Assembly: GCF_001277215.2 (NCBI RefSeq)
Contig: NZ_CP013940.1
Location: 2,790,001-2,854,000 of the forward strand
Origin: Cronobacter malonaticus LMG 23826
Lineage (GTDB): Bacteria > Pseudomonadota > Gammaproteobacteria > Enterobacterales > Enterobacteriaceae
DNA: 64,000 nucleotides
Direction: 5' to 3'
Shown: positions 19,596 to 28,078 of the stretch, piece by piece
How the letters are laid out: every line of letters starts with the position of its first letter
How positions within the stretch are numbered: the stretch's first letter is position 1
Translations under genes and position numbers: made by a program
Notes under the pieces: generated by a model
Database searches by the model: none
What the model was told of the DNA's origin: nothing
Seen by the model: only the letters and a program-made list of their open reading frames with translations

Positions 19596-20144
19596 ATGAG
19601 CCGTAAAAAAGCTGTTGTATCAACTGATAACGACGATATTGCCGACGGGCGCATTGTGTCGTCCCGCCATCTGGTGTCGGAGCGTTGCGCGGAATTATCG
19701 GAGCTGGAGTACGCGCTGATCATGACCAGCAACGCCTTTAATAAATGGATGGTGCGCTGCATGACGGCGGCGGGCGAGCCGGATATGGGCGCGTTTGATG
19801 TCTCGCTGTTGCATCACGTTAACCACCGCAACCGCAAGAAAAAGCTCGCGGATATCTGCTTTGTGCTCAACGTGGAAGACACGCATATCGTGACCTATGC
19901 GCTGAAAAAGCTGGTGAAGGCCGGGTATGTCACCAGTGAAAAGGTGGGTAAAGAGCTCTATTTTTCGACGACAGAGGAAGGTAAAGCGCTGTGTATGAAA
20001 TACCGCGACGTGCGCGAGGCGTGTCTTATCGCGATTCAGGCCGAGAGCGGAATACCGGGCGCGGCGATTGGTGAAACGGCCCAACTGCTGCGCACCATCG
20101 CCTCGCTTTACGACACCGCCGCGCGGGCGGCGGCATCGCTCTGA
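19596..20144 (+). CDS. MarR-like winged-helix transcriptional regulator
   Basis: A 182-residue cytoplasmic protein. Residues about 30-150 read as a MarR-type fold: a helical dimer segment (ELSELEYALIMTSNAFNKWMVRCM), then a winged helix (LLHHVNHRNRKKKLADICFVLN, DTHIVTYALKKLVKAGYVTSEKVGKELYF). The basic, poorly conserved first 25 residues are an extra tail. The ATG at 19596 follows TAAGGG. It is divergent from the DUF969 operon and ends one base before the convergent pxpA stop. Control of the transport genes, and perhaps of pxp, is the obvious guess. Confidence 0.8.
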   Translation: MSRKKAVVSTDNDDIADGRIVSSRHLVSERCAELSELEYALIMTSNAFNKWMVRCMTAAGEPDMGAFDVSLLHHVNHRNRKKKLADICFVLNVEDTHIVTYALKKLVKAGYVTSEKVGKELYFSTTEEGKALCMKYRDVREACLIAIQAESGIPGAAIGETAQLLRTIASLYDTAARAAASL

Positions 20145-20145
20145 G

Positions 20146-20880
20146 TTACGCGCTGACCTGAATCTGGCGCGCGTCGAACGCCTCGCGTAACCGGCGCGCG
20201 AACGCCAGCGCGTGCGCGCCGTCGCCGTGCAGGCAAACCGTCTGGGCATTGACTGTCGCCCACGTCCCGTCGCGGCTGCGCACCCGCCCTTCCTGCACCA
20301 TCATCAGCGTGCGCGACACCGCCTCGTCGTCATCTTCAATCAACGCGCCCGGCTCGCTGCGGGGCACCAGCGCGCCGTCGGCCAGATAACCGCGATCGGC
20401 GAAGACCTCTTCGCGCGTGGCGAGCCGATAACGCGCGCCCGCGCGGATAAGCTCGCTGCCCGCCAGCCCCACCAGAATCAGCGACGCATCAACATCCTTC
20501 ACCGCCTGCGCGATGGCGTCGGCAAGCGCCGCGTTTTTCGCCGCCTGGTTATAGAGCATGCCGTGCGGCTTCACGTGCGCCAGCCTGCCGCCTTCGGCGC
20601 GGGCGATAGCCGCGAGCGCGCCGACCTGATAAAGCGTTTCGGCGTAAATCGTCTCTGGCGGCAGCTGCATCGCCGTACGCCCGAAGTTTTCACGATCCGC
20701 GAAGCCCGGATGCGCGCCAATCGCCACGCCGTGCGCCAGCGCCAGCCGCACGCTCTCGCGCATGGTCTGCGCATCGCCCGCGTGGAAGCCGCAGGCGATA
20801 TTGGCCGAGCTAATGAGCGGCATCAGCTGCGCGTCGTTGCCGCAGCCCTCGCCGAGATCGGCGTTGAGATCAATCTTCAT
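20146..20880 (-). CDS. pxpA: 5-oxoprolinase subunit A (LamB/YcsF family)
   Basis: PxpA acts with PxpBC in ATP-dependent opening of 5-oxoproline (pyroglutamate) to glutamate. The start [17 protein letters not shown] at 20880 gives 244 residues, the YbgL length; the longer open frame runs back into pxpC. Motifs [20 protein letters not shown] and [16 protein letters not shown] are all present. It overlaps the pxpC stop by 11 bases, as expected for coupled translation. It converges on the MarR-like gene with almost no gap. Confidence 0.96.
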   Translation of the reverse strand: MKIDLNADLGEGCGNDAQLMPLISSANIACGFHAGDAQTMRESVRLALAHGVAIGAHPGFADRENFGRTAMQLPPETIYAETLYQVGALAAIARAEGGRLAHVKPHGMLYNQAAKNAALADAIAQAVKDVDASLILVGLAGSELIRAGARYRLATREEVFADRGYLADGALVPRSEPGALIEDDDEAVSRTLMMVQEGRVRSRDGTWATVNAQTVCLHGDGAHALAFARRLREAFDARQIQVSA

Positions 20881-21802
20881 CGTTAAGCCGCCATGCCAGT
20901 TGTTGCAGATAACGCGCCCGGTCGCTGCGCGCTTCCAGCGCCTCTTCGATGGAGCATTGCACGAAGTGAACCGGCTCGCCGAGGCGCAGCTGCGCGAGGT
21001 TATAGCGATCGGCGTCGATGACACACGCGATGCGCGGGTAGCCGCCGGTGGTCTGGGCGTCATTCATCAGCACGATGGGCTGGCCGCCGTGCGGCACCTG
21101 CACTACGCCCGGCAGCAGACCGTGAGACACCAGGTCGCGTCTGGTGGTGCGCTCCAGCACATGGCCGTGCAGCCGGTAACCCATGCGGTTACTCTGCGGG
21201 CTTAGCTGCCACGGCGTGCGCCAGAAGGCTTCTTTCGACGCCTCGCTGAATTCGTGATACTCCGGCCCCGGCAGCGCGCGAATGCGGTTGCCCCACAGCA
21301 GTTGCTTCACGCCGCGCGCCTCGCGGAAATGGCGCGTGGGCGTATTCAGGGGCAGCACGTCGCCGTCGCGCAGGGGGCGTCCTTCAAAACCACCGAGGCC
21401 CGTTTTCACATCGGTACTGCGCGAACCCATGACTTCCGGCACATCGAAACCGCCCGCCAGCGCCAGATAGCTGCGCATACCGCGGCGCGGTAGTTTGAGG
21501 CTCAGGCGCTCGCCCGCACGGGCGCGCAGCCGCCAGCCGGTCCAGACGGCGCGTTCGTTAAGCGTCGCGTCGCAGCCCGCGCCGGTGAGCGCAAACCAGG
21601 TGTCTTCGGTGAACTCCACCACGCACTGACCGAGTGTTATCTCCAGCGCCGCCGCATCAGGATCATTGCCCACCAGCAGGTTGGCGATGTGCAGCGACGG
21701 GCCATCCAGCGCGCCGCACTGGCTCACGCCGTACTGGCGCAGCCCAAAACGGCCGCCATCCTGAATGGTGGCGTGCATGCCTGCGCGAATAATCTTCAGC
21801 AT
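20870..21802 (-). CDS. pxpC: 5-oxoprolinase subunit C (biotin-dependent carboxyltransferase-like)
   Basis: Formerly YbgK, one of the two PxpBC subunits related to allophanate/urea amidolyase halves. The 310 residues begin [20 protein letters not shown], where the IQD-GR motif is a family signature, and later carry [11 protein letters not shown]. It overlaps pxpB by seven bases upstream and pxpA by 11 bases downstream, so the three form one translationally coupled unit. Confidence 0.95.
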   Translation of the reverse strand: MLKIIRAGMHATIQDGGRFGLRQYGVSQCGALDGPSLHIANLLVGNDPDAAALEITLGQCVVEFTEDTWFALTGAGCDATLNERAVWTGWRLRARAGERLSLKLPRRGMRSYLALAGGFDVPEVMGSRSTDVKTGLGGFEGRPLRDGDVLPLNTPTRHFREARGVKQLLWGNRIRALPGPEYHEFSEASKEAFWRTPWQLSPQSNRMGYRLHGHVLERTTRRDLVSHGLLPGVVQVPHGGQPIVLMNDAQTTGGYPRIACVIDADRYNLAQLRLGEPVHFVQCSIEEALEARSDRARYLQQLAWRLNDED

Positions 21803-22452
21803 ACGCCCTCCTTTTGCGGCACAAAGCGTACCGTGTCGCCCGGCGCGAGCAGGCCCGGCGGGTTACTGTGCGGATCAAACAGCGCGCGCGAGGTGTGGCC
21901 GATAATCTGCCAGCCGCCAGGCGTAGGCAGCGGATAGATGCCCGTCTGGCTGCCGCCGATGCCAACCGAGCCCGCGGGTACCTGAAGGCGCGGCTCAGCG
22001 CGACGCGGCGTGGCAAGCTCCGGTGCCAGCCCGCCGAGATACGGAAAGCCTGGCTGAAAGCCGATGAAATAGACCACGTAGTCGACCTGCGCATGCATTT
22101 CAACCACCTGTTTCTCACTTAGCCCGGCGTGGTTCGCGACCACCGACAGATCCGGCCCGGCGTCTTTGCCGTACACCACCGGGATTTCAATGCGCCGCGC
22201 GTCGGGAATGATCGCCTCGCTCTCCTCCCACCAGCGTTGCAGCCGCTCGATAGCGTCCAGCGCCATCGTGCCGGGTTCCCGCAGCATCACGGTAATGTTA
22301 TTCATGCCAGGAATGACTTCCACCACAGCGGGCACGTCCGCGAGGCGCTGCACCAGCCCCCAGATGCGCTGCTGGCTGGCAAGCGTGACGGGCGGCTCCA
22401 GCTCCAGTACCACGGCGCTTTCGCCTAACAGATAACAACGGGCTCGCTGCAC
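21796..22452 (-). CDS. pxpB: 5-oxoprolinase subunit B (allophanate hydrolase subunit 1-like)
   Basis: Formerly YbgJ, partner of PxpC. The 218-residue product has [30 protein letters not shown] and [11 protein letters not shown], all characteristic of the KipI/PxpB fold. The gene is first of pxpBCA and begins 20 bases after ybgI, with which it may share a transcript. Confidence 0.95.
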   Translation of the reverse strand: MQRARCYLLGESAVVLELEPPVTLASQQRIWGLVQRLADVPAVVEVIPGMNNITVMLREPGTMALDAIERLQRWWEESEAIIPDARRIEIPVVYGKDAGPDLSVVANHAGLSEKQVVEMHAQVDYVVYFIGFQPGFPYLGGLAPELATPRRAEPRLQVPAGSVGIGGSQTGIYPLPTPGGWQIIGHTSRALFDPHSNPPGLLAPGDTVRFVPQKEGVC

Positions 22453-22472
22453 GTTTTCCTCTCCTGAGTGGG

Positions 22473-23216
22473 TTAAGCCGGGTTCGGGATATCGATAAAG
22501 GTCACGTCCAGATCGGTGGTTTCATTCAGCCATTCGCTAAGCGCGCGAATGCCGCCGCGCTCGGTGGCGTGGTGGCCTGCCGCATAGAAGTGCAGCGACT
22601 GCTCGCGCGCCGAGTGGATGGTCTGCTCAGACACTTCGCCAGTGATAAAGGCGTCAACGCCGAAACGCGCCGCGCTATCGATAAAGCTCTGTCCGCCGCC
22701 GGTACACCAGGCGACGCGCTTAATCAGATCAGGCCCGGTATCGCCGCACCACAGCGGACGACGGCCCAGACGCGCTTCAAGCCAGGAGGCGAACTCCGGG
22801 CCTGACACCGCCATCGACAGCTCGCCCCACGGCACCAGCGGCTCGATCTCGCCCTTCACTTCAATGCCGAGCAGCTGCGCGAGCTGGACGTTATTGCCAA
22901 GCTGCGGATGCGCATCGAGCGGCAGATGCCAGCCGTAGAGGTTAATATCATTAGTGAGCAGCGTTTTCAGGCGGTTGCGCTTCATGCCGCGCACCACAGG
23001 CGATTCGCCCTTCCAGAAATAGCCGTGATGGACGATCACCGCGTCCGCCTCCAGGCGCACCGCTTCGTCGAGCAGCGCCTGGCTTGCGGTAACGCCGGCG
23101 ACGATTTTGCGCACCTCATCGCGGCCCTCAACCTGCAAGCCGTTCGGAGCGTAGTCGCTGAACGTCGCGCTGTTGAGCTTGTCGTTGATCAGTTGTTCCA
23201 GTTCGCTGTTTTTCAT
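22473..23216 (-). CDS. ybgI: NIF3-family metal-binding protein YbgI
   Basis: A cytoplasmic dinuclear-metal protein of the NIF3/DUF34 family, of uncertain biochemical role. The start [15 protein letters not shown] at 23216 gives 247 residues, equal to E. coli YbgI; the longer frame overlaps phr. Metal-site motifs are [12 protein letters not shown] (near residue 60) and the C-terminal [14 protein letters not shown]. It follows phr by ten bases, whereas in E. coli dtpD lies between them. Confidence 0.94.
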   Translation of the reverse strand: MKNSELEQLINDKLNSATFSDYAPNGLQVEGRDEVRKIVAGVTASQALLDEAVRLEADAVIVHHGYFWKGESPVVRGMKRNRLKTLLTNDINLYGWHLPLDAHPQLGNNVQLAQLLGIEVKGEIEPLVPWGELSMAVSGPEFASWLEARLGRRPLWCGDTGPDLIKRVAWCTGGGQSFIDSAARFGVDAFITGEVSEQTIHSAREQSLHFYAAGHHATERGGIRALSEWLNETTDLDVTFIDIPNPA

Positions 23217-23226
23217 GGTCTCTCTC

Positions 23227-24648
23227 TTATTCCTTGCGGGCCGCTTCGTACGCCGCGAGCGTCGCGACGCGCGCCTGTTTGTGATCGACAATCGGCTGCG
23301 GATAACGCAGCGCCTTGCCGTTTTTCTTCGCCCACAGATGCGGCTCATGCACCGCCTTGCCGGGAATATGGCTCAGTTCCGGCACCCAGCGGCGGATAAA
23401 CTCGCCCTCAGCGTCAAACCGCTGCCCCTGCGTGGTGGGGTTGAAGATACGGAAATAGGGCGCGGCGTCGGTGCCGGTGGAGGCCGCCCACTGCCAGCCG
23501 CCGTTGTTGGCGGCAAAATCGCCGTCGATTAACTGCGACATAAAATAGCGTTCGCCGCGCCGCCAGTCGACCAGTAAGTCTTTGACCAGAAAGCTCGCGG
23601 TGATCATCCGCAGCCGGTTGTGCATCCAGCCCGTGGCGTTCATCTGGCGCATGGCGGCATCGACAATCGGATAACCCGTGTTGCCTTCGCACCACGCCTG
23701 AAAATGCGCGTCGCTCTGCTGCCACGCCACCCGCGCCGTCCAGTCGATAAACGGCTGATGGCGGCACAGGTGCGGCCAGGCGACGATCAAATGCCGGTAG
23801 AATTCGCGCCAGATAAGCTCATTCAACCACACCGCCCCGCTGCCGCCTTCCAGCGCGCGCGGGTGTTCGGTTAACAGACGATGCAGGCACTGGCGCGGCG
23901 ACAGCACGCCGATGGCGAGATACGGCGACAATAAACTGGTGCCGCGAATCGCCGGGAAATCGCGCTTTTCCTGGTAGTCGTCCGCGGCCGTCTGGCAAAA
24001 CTCCCGCAGGCGTTTAAGCGCGGCCTCTTCGCCTGCCGGGAACAGCAGCGCGTCCGGCGTCTCACACGGGTAATCGAACGGCGCAAGCGCAGGCACATCG
24101 GTTATCGCGCCGCCGTTACGCGGCTTCGGCGCACTGACGCAGGCCGGTAATCCTTCGCCGAGACGGCGTAAAAATGCCCGGCTGTAAGGTGTGAACACTT
24201 TATACATCTCGCCGTTGCCGGTAACGACGCTTCCGGGCGGCAGCATTACGCTGTCGTCAAAGCCCGGACAGGCGACGCGGCCCTCCAGCCTGCGCTCAAC
24301 GGCGGCGTCGCGCCGGGCTTCGTTCAGCTCATACTGATAGTTGTAAAAAAGTGCGGAAACCTGCTGTTCGTCGCAAAACGCGGCCAGCGCGTCAACGGCG
24401 GCGGCGAAATCGGGCGCCTCGCGCGTAAACAGCGCAATGCCACGCTTCGCCAGCGCCTGTTGCAGGGCTTCCAGGTTTTGGTGAATAAACGCGGCCTGAC
24501 GCGGCGCGAGGGTGTGATCGCGCCACTGCTGCGGGGTTGCGATAAACAGGCCGATGACCCGCGCGTCGGGGTCCCGGCAGGCGGCGGCGAGCGCCAGATT
24601 GTCGTTGACGCGCAGATCCGCGCGAAACCAGACCAGATGCGTGGTCAT
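23227..24648 (-). CDS. phr: Deoxyribodipyrimidine photolyase (CPD photolyase)
   Basis: Repairs UV-induced cyclobutane pyrimidine dimers with blue light, using FADH- and a folate antenna. The 473 residues equal the class I family length. The N-terminal antenna domain starts TTHLVWFRADLRVNDNLAL. The C-terminal FAD domain has the WLNELIWREFYRHL, MRQMNATGWMHNRLRMI and DGDFAANNGGWQWAASTGTD blocks. It lies 12 bases beyond ybgA and ten before ybgI, indicating one operon. Confidence 0.97.
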   Translation of the reverse strand: MTTHLVWFRADLRVNDNLALAAACRDPDARVIGLFIATPQQWRDHTLAPRQAAFIHQNLEALQQALAKRGIALFTREAPDFAAAVDALAAFCDEQQVSALFYNYQYELNEARRDAAVERRLEGRVACPGFDDSVMLPPGSVVTGNGEMYKVFTPYSRAFLRRLGEGLPACVSAPKPRNGGAITDVPALAPFDYPCETPDALLFPAGEEAALKRLREFCQTAADDYQEKRDFPAIRGTSLLSPYLAIGVLSPRQCLHRLLTEHPRALEGGSGAVWLNELIWREFYRHLIVAWPHLCRHQPFIDWTARVAWQQSDAHFQAWCEGNTGYPIVDAAMRQMNATGWMHNRLRMITASFLVKDLLVDWRRGERYFMSQLIDGDFAANNGGWQWAASTGTDAAPYFRIFNPTTQGQRFDAEGEFIRRWVPELSHIPGKAVHEPHLWAKKNGKALRYPQPIVDHKQARVATLAAYEAARKE

Positions 24649-24660
24649 AACACTCCTTGT

Positions 24661-25614
24661 TTAACGGCCATAGCGCAGGCGCAGCGCTTCCGGGTACGGC
24701 TCGAAGTAGCGTTGTTGATCAAGATAAGCGTCAGGGTATTCCGCCATGTAGTGCTTAAGCAGCGTCACCGGTGCCAGCAGCGGCTGCGTGCCCTGGCGGT
24801 AGCGGTCGATAAGCGCGGAAAGCTCCTGGCGCTGACGTCCGTTGAGCTGGTTGCGGAAATAGCCCTGCACGTGCATCAACACGTTGGTGTGGTTGCGGCG
24901 GGTCGCATGAATAGAGAGCAGCGTCATCAGGCGCAGGCGGTACTCGTCGAAAAACGCCTCCAGCGAATCCCACTGGTCGATAGCGGCCACAAAGCGACCC
25001 AGCTCACGGTAGAGCGGCTGCGAGTGCGCCAGCAGCAGCAGTTTGTAGCGGCTGTGGAAGGCGATGAGATTGCCACGCGTCAGCCCTTCGGCGCGCAGCG
25101 CGTGAAGTTCATGCAGCGTATAAATGCGCTCAACGAAGTTTTCGCGAATAGCCGGATCGTGCAAACGTCCGTCCTCTTCCACCGGCAGCCACGGCAGCGC
25201 GTTCATCAGGATTTCGGTATAAATGCCGCGGCCGGCTTTACGGTTGTTTTTACCGTCGGCATCGTAGACGCGCACGCGCTCCATGCCGCAGCTTGGCGAT
25301 TTGGCGCAGACGATATAACCGCACAGGTGATCCAGACGGCTGACGCGCTCGCGCGAAAAGGTCTGCATCTCAGCGGTTAAATCCCCTTCGCGCTTATCGC
25401 TAAAGCGCAGCGCCAGGCCGTCGTCGGTTTTCACCAGGCGCAGCGCCGGGCGCGGCACCGGCAGGCCGACCGCCATCTCCGGGCAGACAGGCTCATATTT
25501 CACCCAGGGGGCCAGCTCTTCCACCGCAAAGGCGAGCCGTTTATGGCCGCCGTCGAAACGCACATTTTCCCCTAAAAGACAGGCGCTAATGCCAACAGGG
25601 ATTTTTATACTCAT
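24661..25614 (-). CDS. ybgA: DUF523-DUF1722 two-domain protein (long YbgA)
   Basis: The ATG at 25614 has a good GAGG site and gives 317 residues starting MSIKIPVGISACLLGENVRF; eight more in-frame codons upstream lack support. Residues about 1-150 form a DUF523 domain. Three conserved Cys are in SACLLG (12), PVCPE (44) and SPSCG (109), the pattern of the [4Fe-4S] thiouracil desulfidase TudS. Residues about 160-310 form the DUF1722 domain (YKLLLLAHSQPLYRELG). E. coli YbgA, as I recall, is only about 169 residues and lacks the first domain. It lies directly before phr. Confidence 0.88.
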   Translation of the reverse strand: MSIKIPVGISACLLGENVRFDGGHKRLAFAVEELAPWVKYEPVCPEMAVGLPVPRPALRLVKTDDGLALRFSDKREGDLTAEMQTFSRERVSRLDHLCGYIVCAKSPSCGMERVRVYDADGKNNRKAGRGIYTEILMNALPWLPVEEDGRLHDPAIRENFVERIYTLHELHALRAEGLTRGNLIAFHSRYKLLLLAHSQPLYRELGRFVAAIDQWDSLEAFFDEYRLRLMTLLSIHATRRNHTNVLMHVQGYFRNQLNGRQRQELSALIDRYRQGTQPLLAPVTLLKHYMAEYPDAYLDQQRYFEPYPEALRLRYGR

Positions 25615-25633
25615 TCGGCCATCCTCATTTTTA

Positions 25634-25648
25634 TACACTCTCAGTGTA
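25634..25648. promoter_or_regulatory. Perfect palindrome upstream of ybgA-phr
   Basis: TACACT-CTC-AGTGTA, six-base arms, lies 20 bases upstream of the ybgA start. TACACT read on the minus strand could also serve as a -10. It is a candidate operator for the ybgA-phr operon, with no known binder assigned. Confidence 0.35.
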
Positions 25649-25718
25649 GCCAGAGGCGGCCTGTTAACACCAGTCTGATGACAGCGAAAAACGCAGCGGC
25701 GAGGGATGTCGCAGGCAT

Positions 25719-25747
25719 AAAAAAACCGCTCTTTGTGAGCGGTTTTT
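25719..25747 (-). terminator. ybfA terminator
   Basis: AAAAACCGCTC-TTTGT-GAGCGGTTTTT, a perfect 11-base stem with T runs on both strands. It ends 17 bases from the ybfA stop and can also work in the other direction. Confidence 0.9.
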
Positions 25748-25763
25748 CAGGGAGTCGCGCGAA

Positions 25764-25970
25764 TCAGTAGAAATAGCTGGCGGTTTGTTCCGCCTGCGCC
25801 ATCCATACCGGCTGATCGCTGGTTTTCGACCACACGCGATGCAGATAGCTGTAAAAACGCGAACGGTCTTTCCAGAACAGCATCACCGGCAGGGCCGCAA
25901 TGCCGACCAGGAGCACTAACGCGCGACGCAGGAAGACCTGATGCGCAGGATATTTTTTATATAAAGACAT
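25764..25970 (-). CDS. ybfA: Small membrane protein YbfA
   Basis: A 68-residue protein with one clear hydrophobic segment (about residues 15-31, [17 protein letters not shown]). The conserved tail has [20 protein letters not shown], recognised as E. coli YbfA (DUF2517). Function unknown to me. As in E. coli, it lies next to and divergent from the kdp operon. Its own terminator follows. Confidence 0.88.
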   Translation of the reverse strand: MSLYKKYPAHQVFLRRALVLLVGIAALPVMLFWKDRSRFYSYLHRVWSKTSDQPVWMAQAEQTASYFY

Positions 25971-26286
25971 AGGTTTTTCCCCCTTAACTTAACATGCCCG
26001 GCAATCAAGGCCGGAAACCGGATTTTGTGAGCTGGTTAAAATTGTATCGCTTTGCCTGTAATTTTACTACTCATCCGACCAGCTTTTAGGGTGAATTCTT
26101 ACCATCTTTACAATTGATATCGTAAATAAGTTACAAAACGGTTAAATAAATACTAACCTGCAGTTAAATCATGGCTTTTGCCATTTTTATATTTTTTTTA
26201 CACCCCGCTTCGCGATTTTTGCGAAACCTTTACGCCCGAATCCCTACCCTCTGCACATATTCAAAAAATCCCACTGGAGGTGGATT
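25971..26286 (+). promoter_or_regulatory. ybfA-kdpF divergent control region with KdpE site
   Basis: 316 bases, AT-rich on the left. At 26182-26207 the stretch ATTTTTATATTTTTTTTACA followed by CCCCGC closely resembles the KdpE-protected site upstream of E. coli kdpF, with nearby GATTTTTGCGAAA also shared. A GGAGG ribosome site precedes the kdpF GTG. No gene is seen here. Confidence 0.65.
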
Positions 26287-26376
26287 GTGAGTGCAGGCCT
26301 GATAACCGGCATCGTGCTGGTTTTCCTGTTACTGGGCTATCTGGTATATGCCCTGATTAATGCGGAGGCGTTCTGA
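26287..26376 (+). CDS. kdpF: KdpF, small stabilising subunit of the K+-ATPase
   Basis: A 29-residue single-helix inner-membrane peptide (starts [20 protein letters not shown], ends NAEAF) that stabilises KdpABC. It starts with GTG at 26287 behind a strong CTGGAGGTGG site. Its TGA overlaps the kdpA ATG by one base (TGATG), so translation is coupled. Length and sequence match E. coli KdpF. Confidence 0.95.
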   Translation: MSAGLITGIVLVFLLLGYLVYALINAEAF

Positions 26377-28058
26377 TGGCGGCGTCCGCATTTTTACTTA
26401 TCGCCAGTTTCCTGCTGGTGCTGATGGCGCTGGCGAAACCGCTGGGCAGCCTGCTGGCCCGGTTGATTAACGGCGAAGCCTTGCCGGGCGTGGGCGGCGT
26501 GGAGCGCGCGCTCTGGGCCGTGCTCGGCATTCGTCAGGAAGAGATGGACTGGAAGCGCTACCTGCTGGCTATTCTGGTATTTAACACGCTCGGTCTGGTG
26601 CTGCTGTTCGTTATTCTGATGTGCCAGGGCGTGCTGCCGCTGAACCCGCAGAACCTGCCGGGGATGTCCTGGCATCTGGCGCTCAATACCGCGGTGAGTT
26701 TCGTCGCCAATACCAACTGGCAGTCGTACGCGGGCGAAAGCACCGTCAGCTATTTCAGCCAGATGGCGGGCCTCGCGGTGCAGAATTTCCTCTCGGCGGC
26801 GACCGGCATTGCGGTGGCGTTTGCGCTGATCCGCGCCTTCGCGCGCCAGTCGGCGACCACGCTTGGCAACGCCTGGCAGGATCTCACCCGCGTCACGCTG
26901 TGGGTGCTGATGCCCATTTCGCTGATTATCGCCCTGTTCTTTATTCAGCAAGGCGCGATTCAGAACTTCTCAGCCTACCAGCCGTTCACCACGCTGGAAG
27001 GCGCACGGCAGATGCTGCCGATGGGGCCGGTGGCGTCGCAGGAGGCGATCAAAATGCTCGGCACCAACGGCGGCGGCTTCTTTAACGCCAACTCCTCGTA
27101 CCCCTTTGAGAACCCGACCGCACTCACCAATTTCGTGCAAATGCTGGCTATTTTCTTGATCCCGGCGGCGCTCTGCTTCGCCTTTGGCGATGCGGTGGGC
27201 GACGCGCGTCAGGGCCGCGCCATTCTCTGGACCATGACGGTGATTTTCGTGGTCTGCGTGGCGCTGGTGATGTGGGCTGAAACCACGGGCAACCCGCACT
27301 TCCTGACGCTCGGCGCTGACAGCGCCGCCAATATGGAAGGCAAAGAGAGCCGCTTTGGCATTCTTGCGAGCAGCCTGTTTGCGGTCGTCACCACGGCAGC
27401 CTCCTGCGGCGCGGTAAACGCCATGCATGACTCCTTTACCGCGCTCGGCGGCATGATCCCGATGTGGCTGATGCAGATTGGCGAAGTGGTCTTCGGCGGC
27501 GTCGGCTCCGGGCTGTACGGGATGCTGCTGTTCGTGCTGCTGGGCGTGTTTATCGCAGGCCTGATGATTGGCCGCACGCCGGAATACCTCGGTAAGAAAA
27601 TCGACGTGCGCGAGATGAAAATGACCGCGCTGGCGATTCTGGTGACGCCTGCACTGGTGCTGCTCGGCACCGCGCTCGCCATGATGACCGACGCGGGCCG
27701 GGCGGGCATGTTCAACCCCGGCATTCACGGCTTCAGCGAAGTGCTCTACGCGGTGTCGTCCGCCGCCAATAACAACGGCAGCGCCTTCGGCGGCCTCAGC
27801 GCCAACACGCCGTTCTGGAACCTGCTGCTGGCGTTCTGCATGTGGTTTGGCCGCTTCCTGGTCATTATTCCTGTGATGGCGATAGCCGGCTCGCTCGCCG
27901 CCAAAAAAGCGCAGCCCGCAAGCCCCGGCACGCTGCCCACCCACGGCGCGCTGTTTATCGGCCTGCTGACGGGTACGGTGCTGCTGGTTGGCGCCCTGAC
28001 GTTTATCCCCGCCCTCGCCTTAGGCCCGGTCGCGGAACATCTTTCTCTTGTGAAATGA
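26376..28058 (+). CDS. kdpA: Potassium-transporting ATPase subunit A
   Basis: KdpA is the potassium-selective channel-like subunit of the KdpFABC pump, related to Trk/Ktr channels. The 560-residue polytopic protein has four degenerate selectivity loops, including [12 protein letters not shown] (about residue 230), [14 protein letters not shown] and [13 protein letters not shown]. It is coupled to kdpF by a one-base overlap and precedes kdpB by 20 bases. Its length is within a few residues of E. coli KdpA. Confidence 0.98.
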   Translation: MAASAFLLIASFLLVLMALAKPLGSLLARLINGEALPGVGGVERALWAVLGIRQEEMDWKRYLLAILVFNTLGLVLLFVILMCQGVLPLNPQNLPGMSWHLALNTAVSFVANTNWQSYAGESTVSYFSQMAGLAVQNFLSAATGIAVAFALIRAFARQSATTLGNAWQDLTRVTLWVLMPISLIIALFFIQQGAIQNFSAYQPFTTLEGARQMLPMGPVASQEAIKMLGTNGGGFFNANSSYPFENPTALTNFVQMLAIFLIPAALCFAFGDAVGDARQGRAILWTMTVIFVVCVALVMWAETTGNPHFLTLGADSAANMEGKESRFGILASSLFAVVTTAASCGAVNAMHDSFTALGGMIPMWLMQIGEVVFGGVGSGLYGMLLFVLLGVFIAGLMIGRTPEYLGKKIDVREMKMTALAILVTPALVLLGTALAMMTDAGRAGMFNPGIHGFSEVLYAVSSAANNNGSAFGGLSANTPFWNLLLAFCMWFGRFLVIIPVMAIAGSLAAKKAQPASPGTLPTHGALFIGLLTGTVLLVGALTFIPALALGPVAEHLSLVK

Positions 28059-28078
28059 CCATTGCGGAGTCGCTATCC

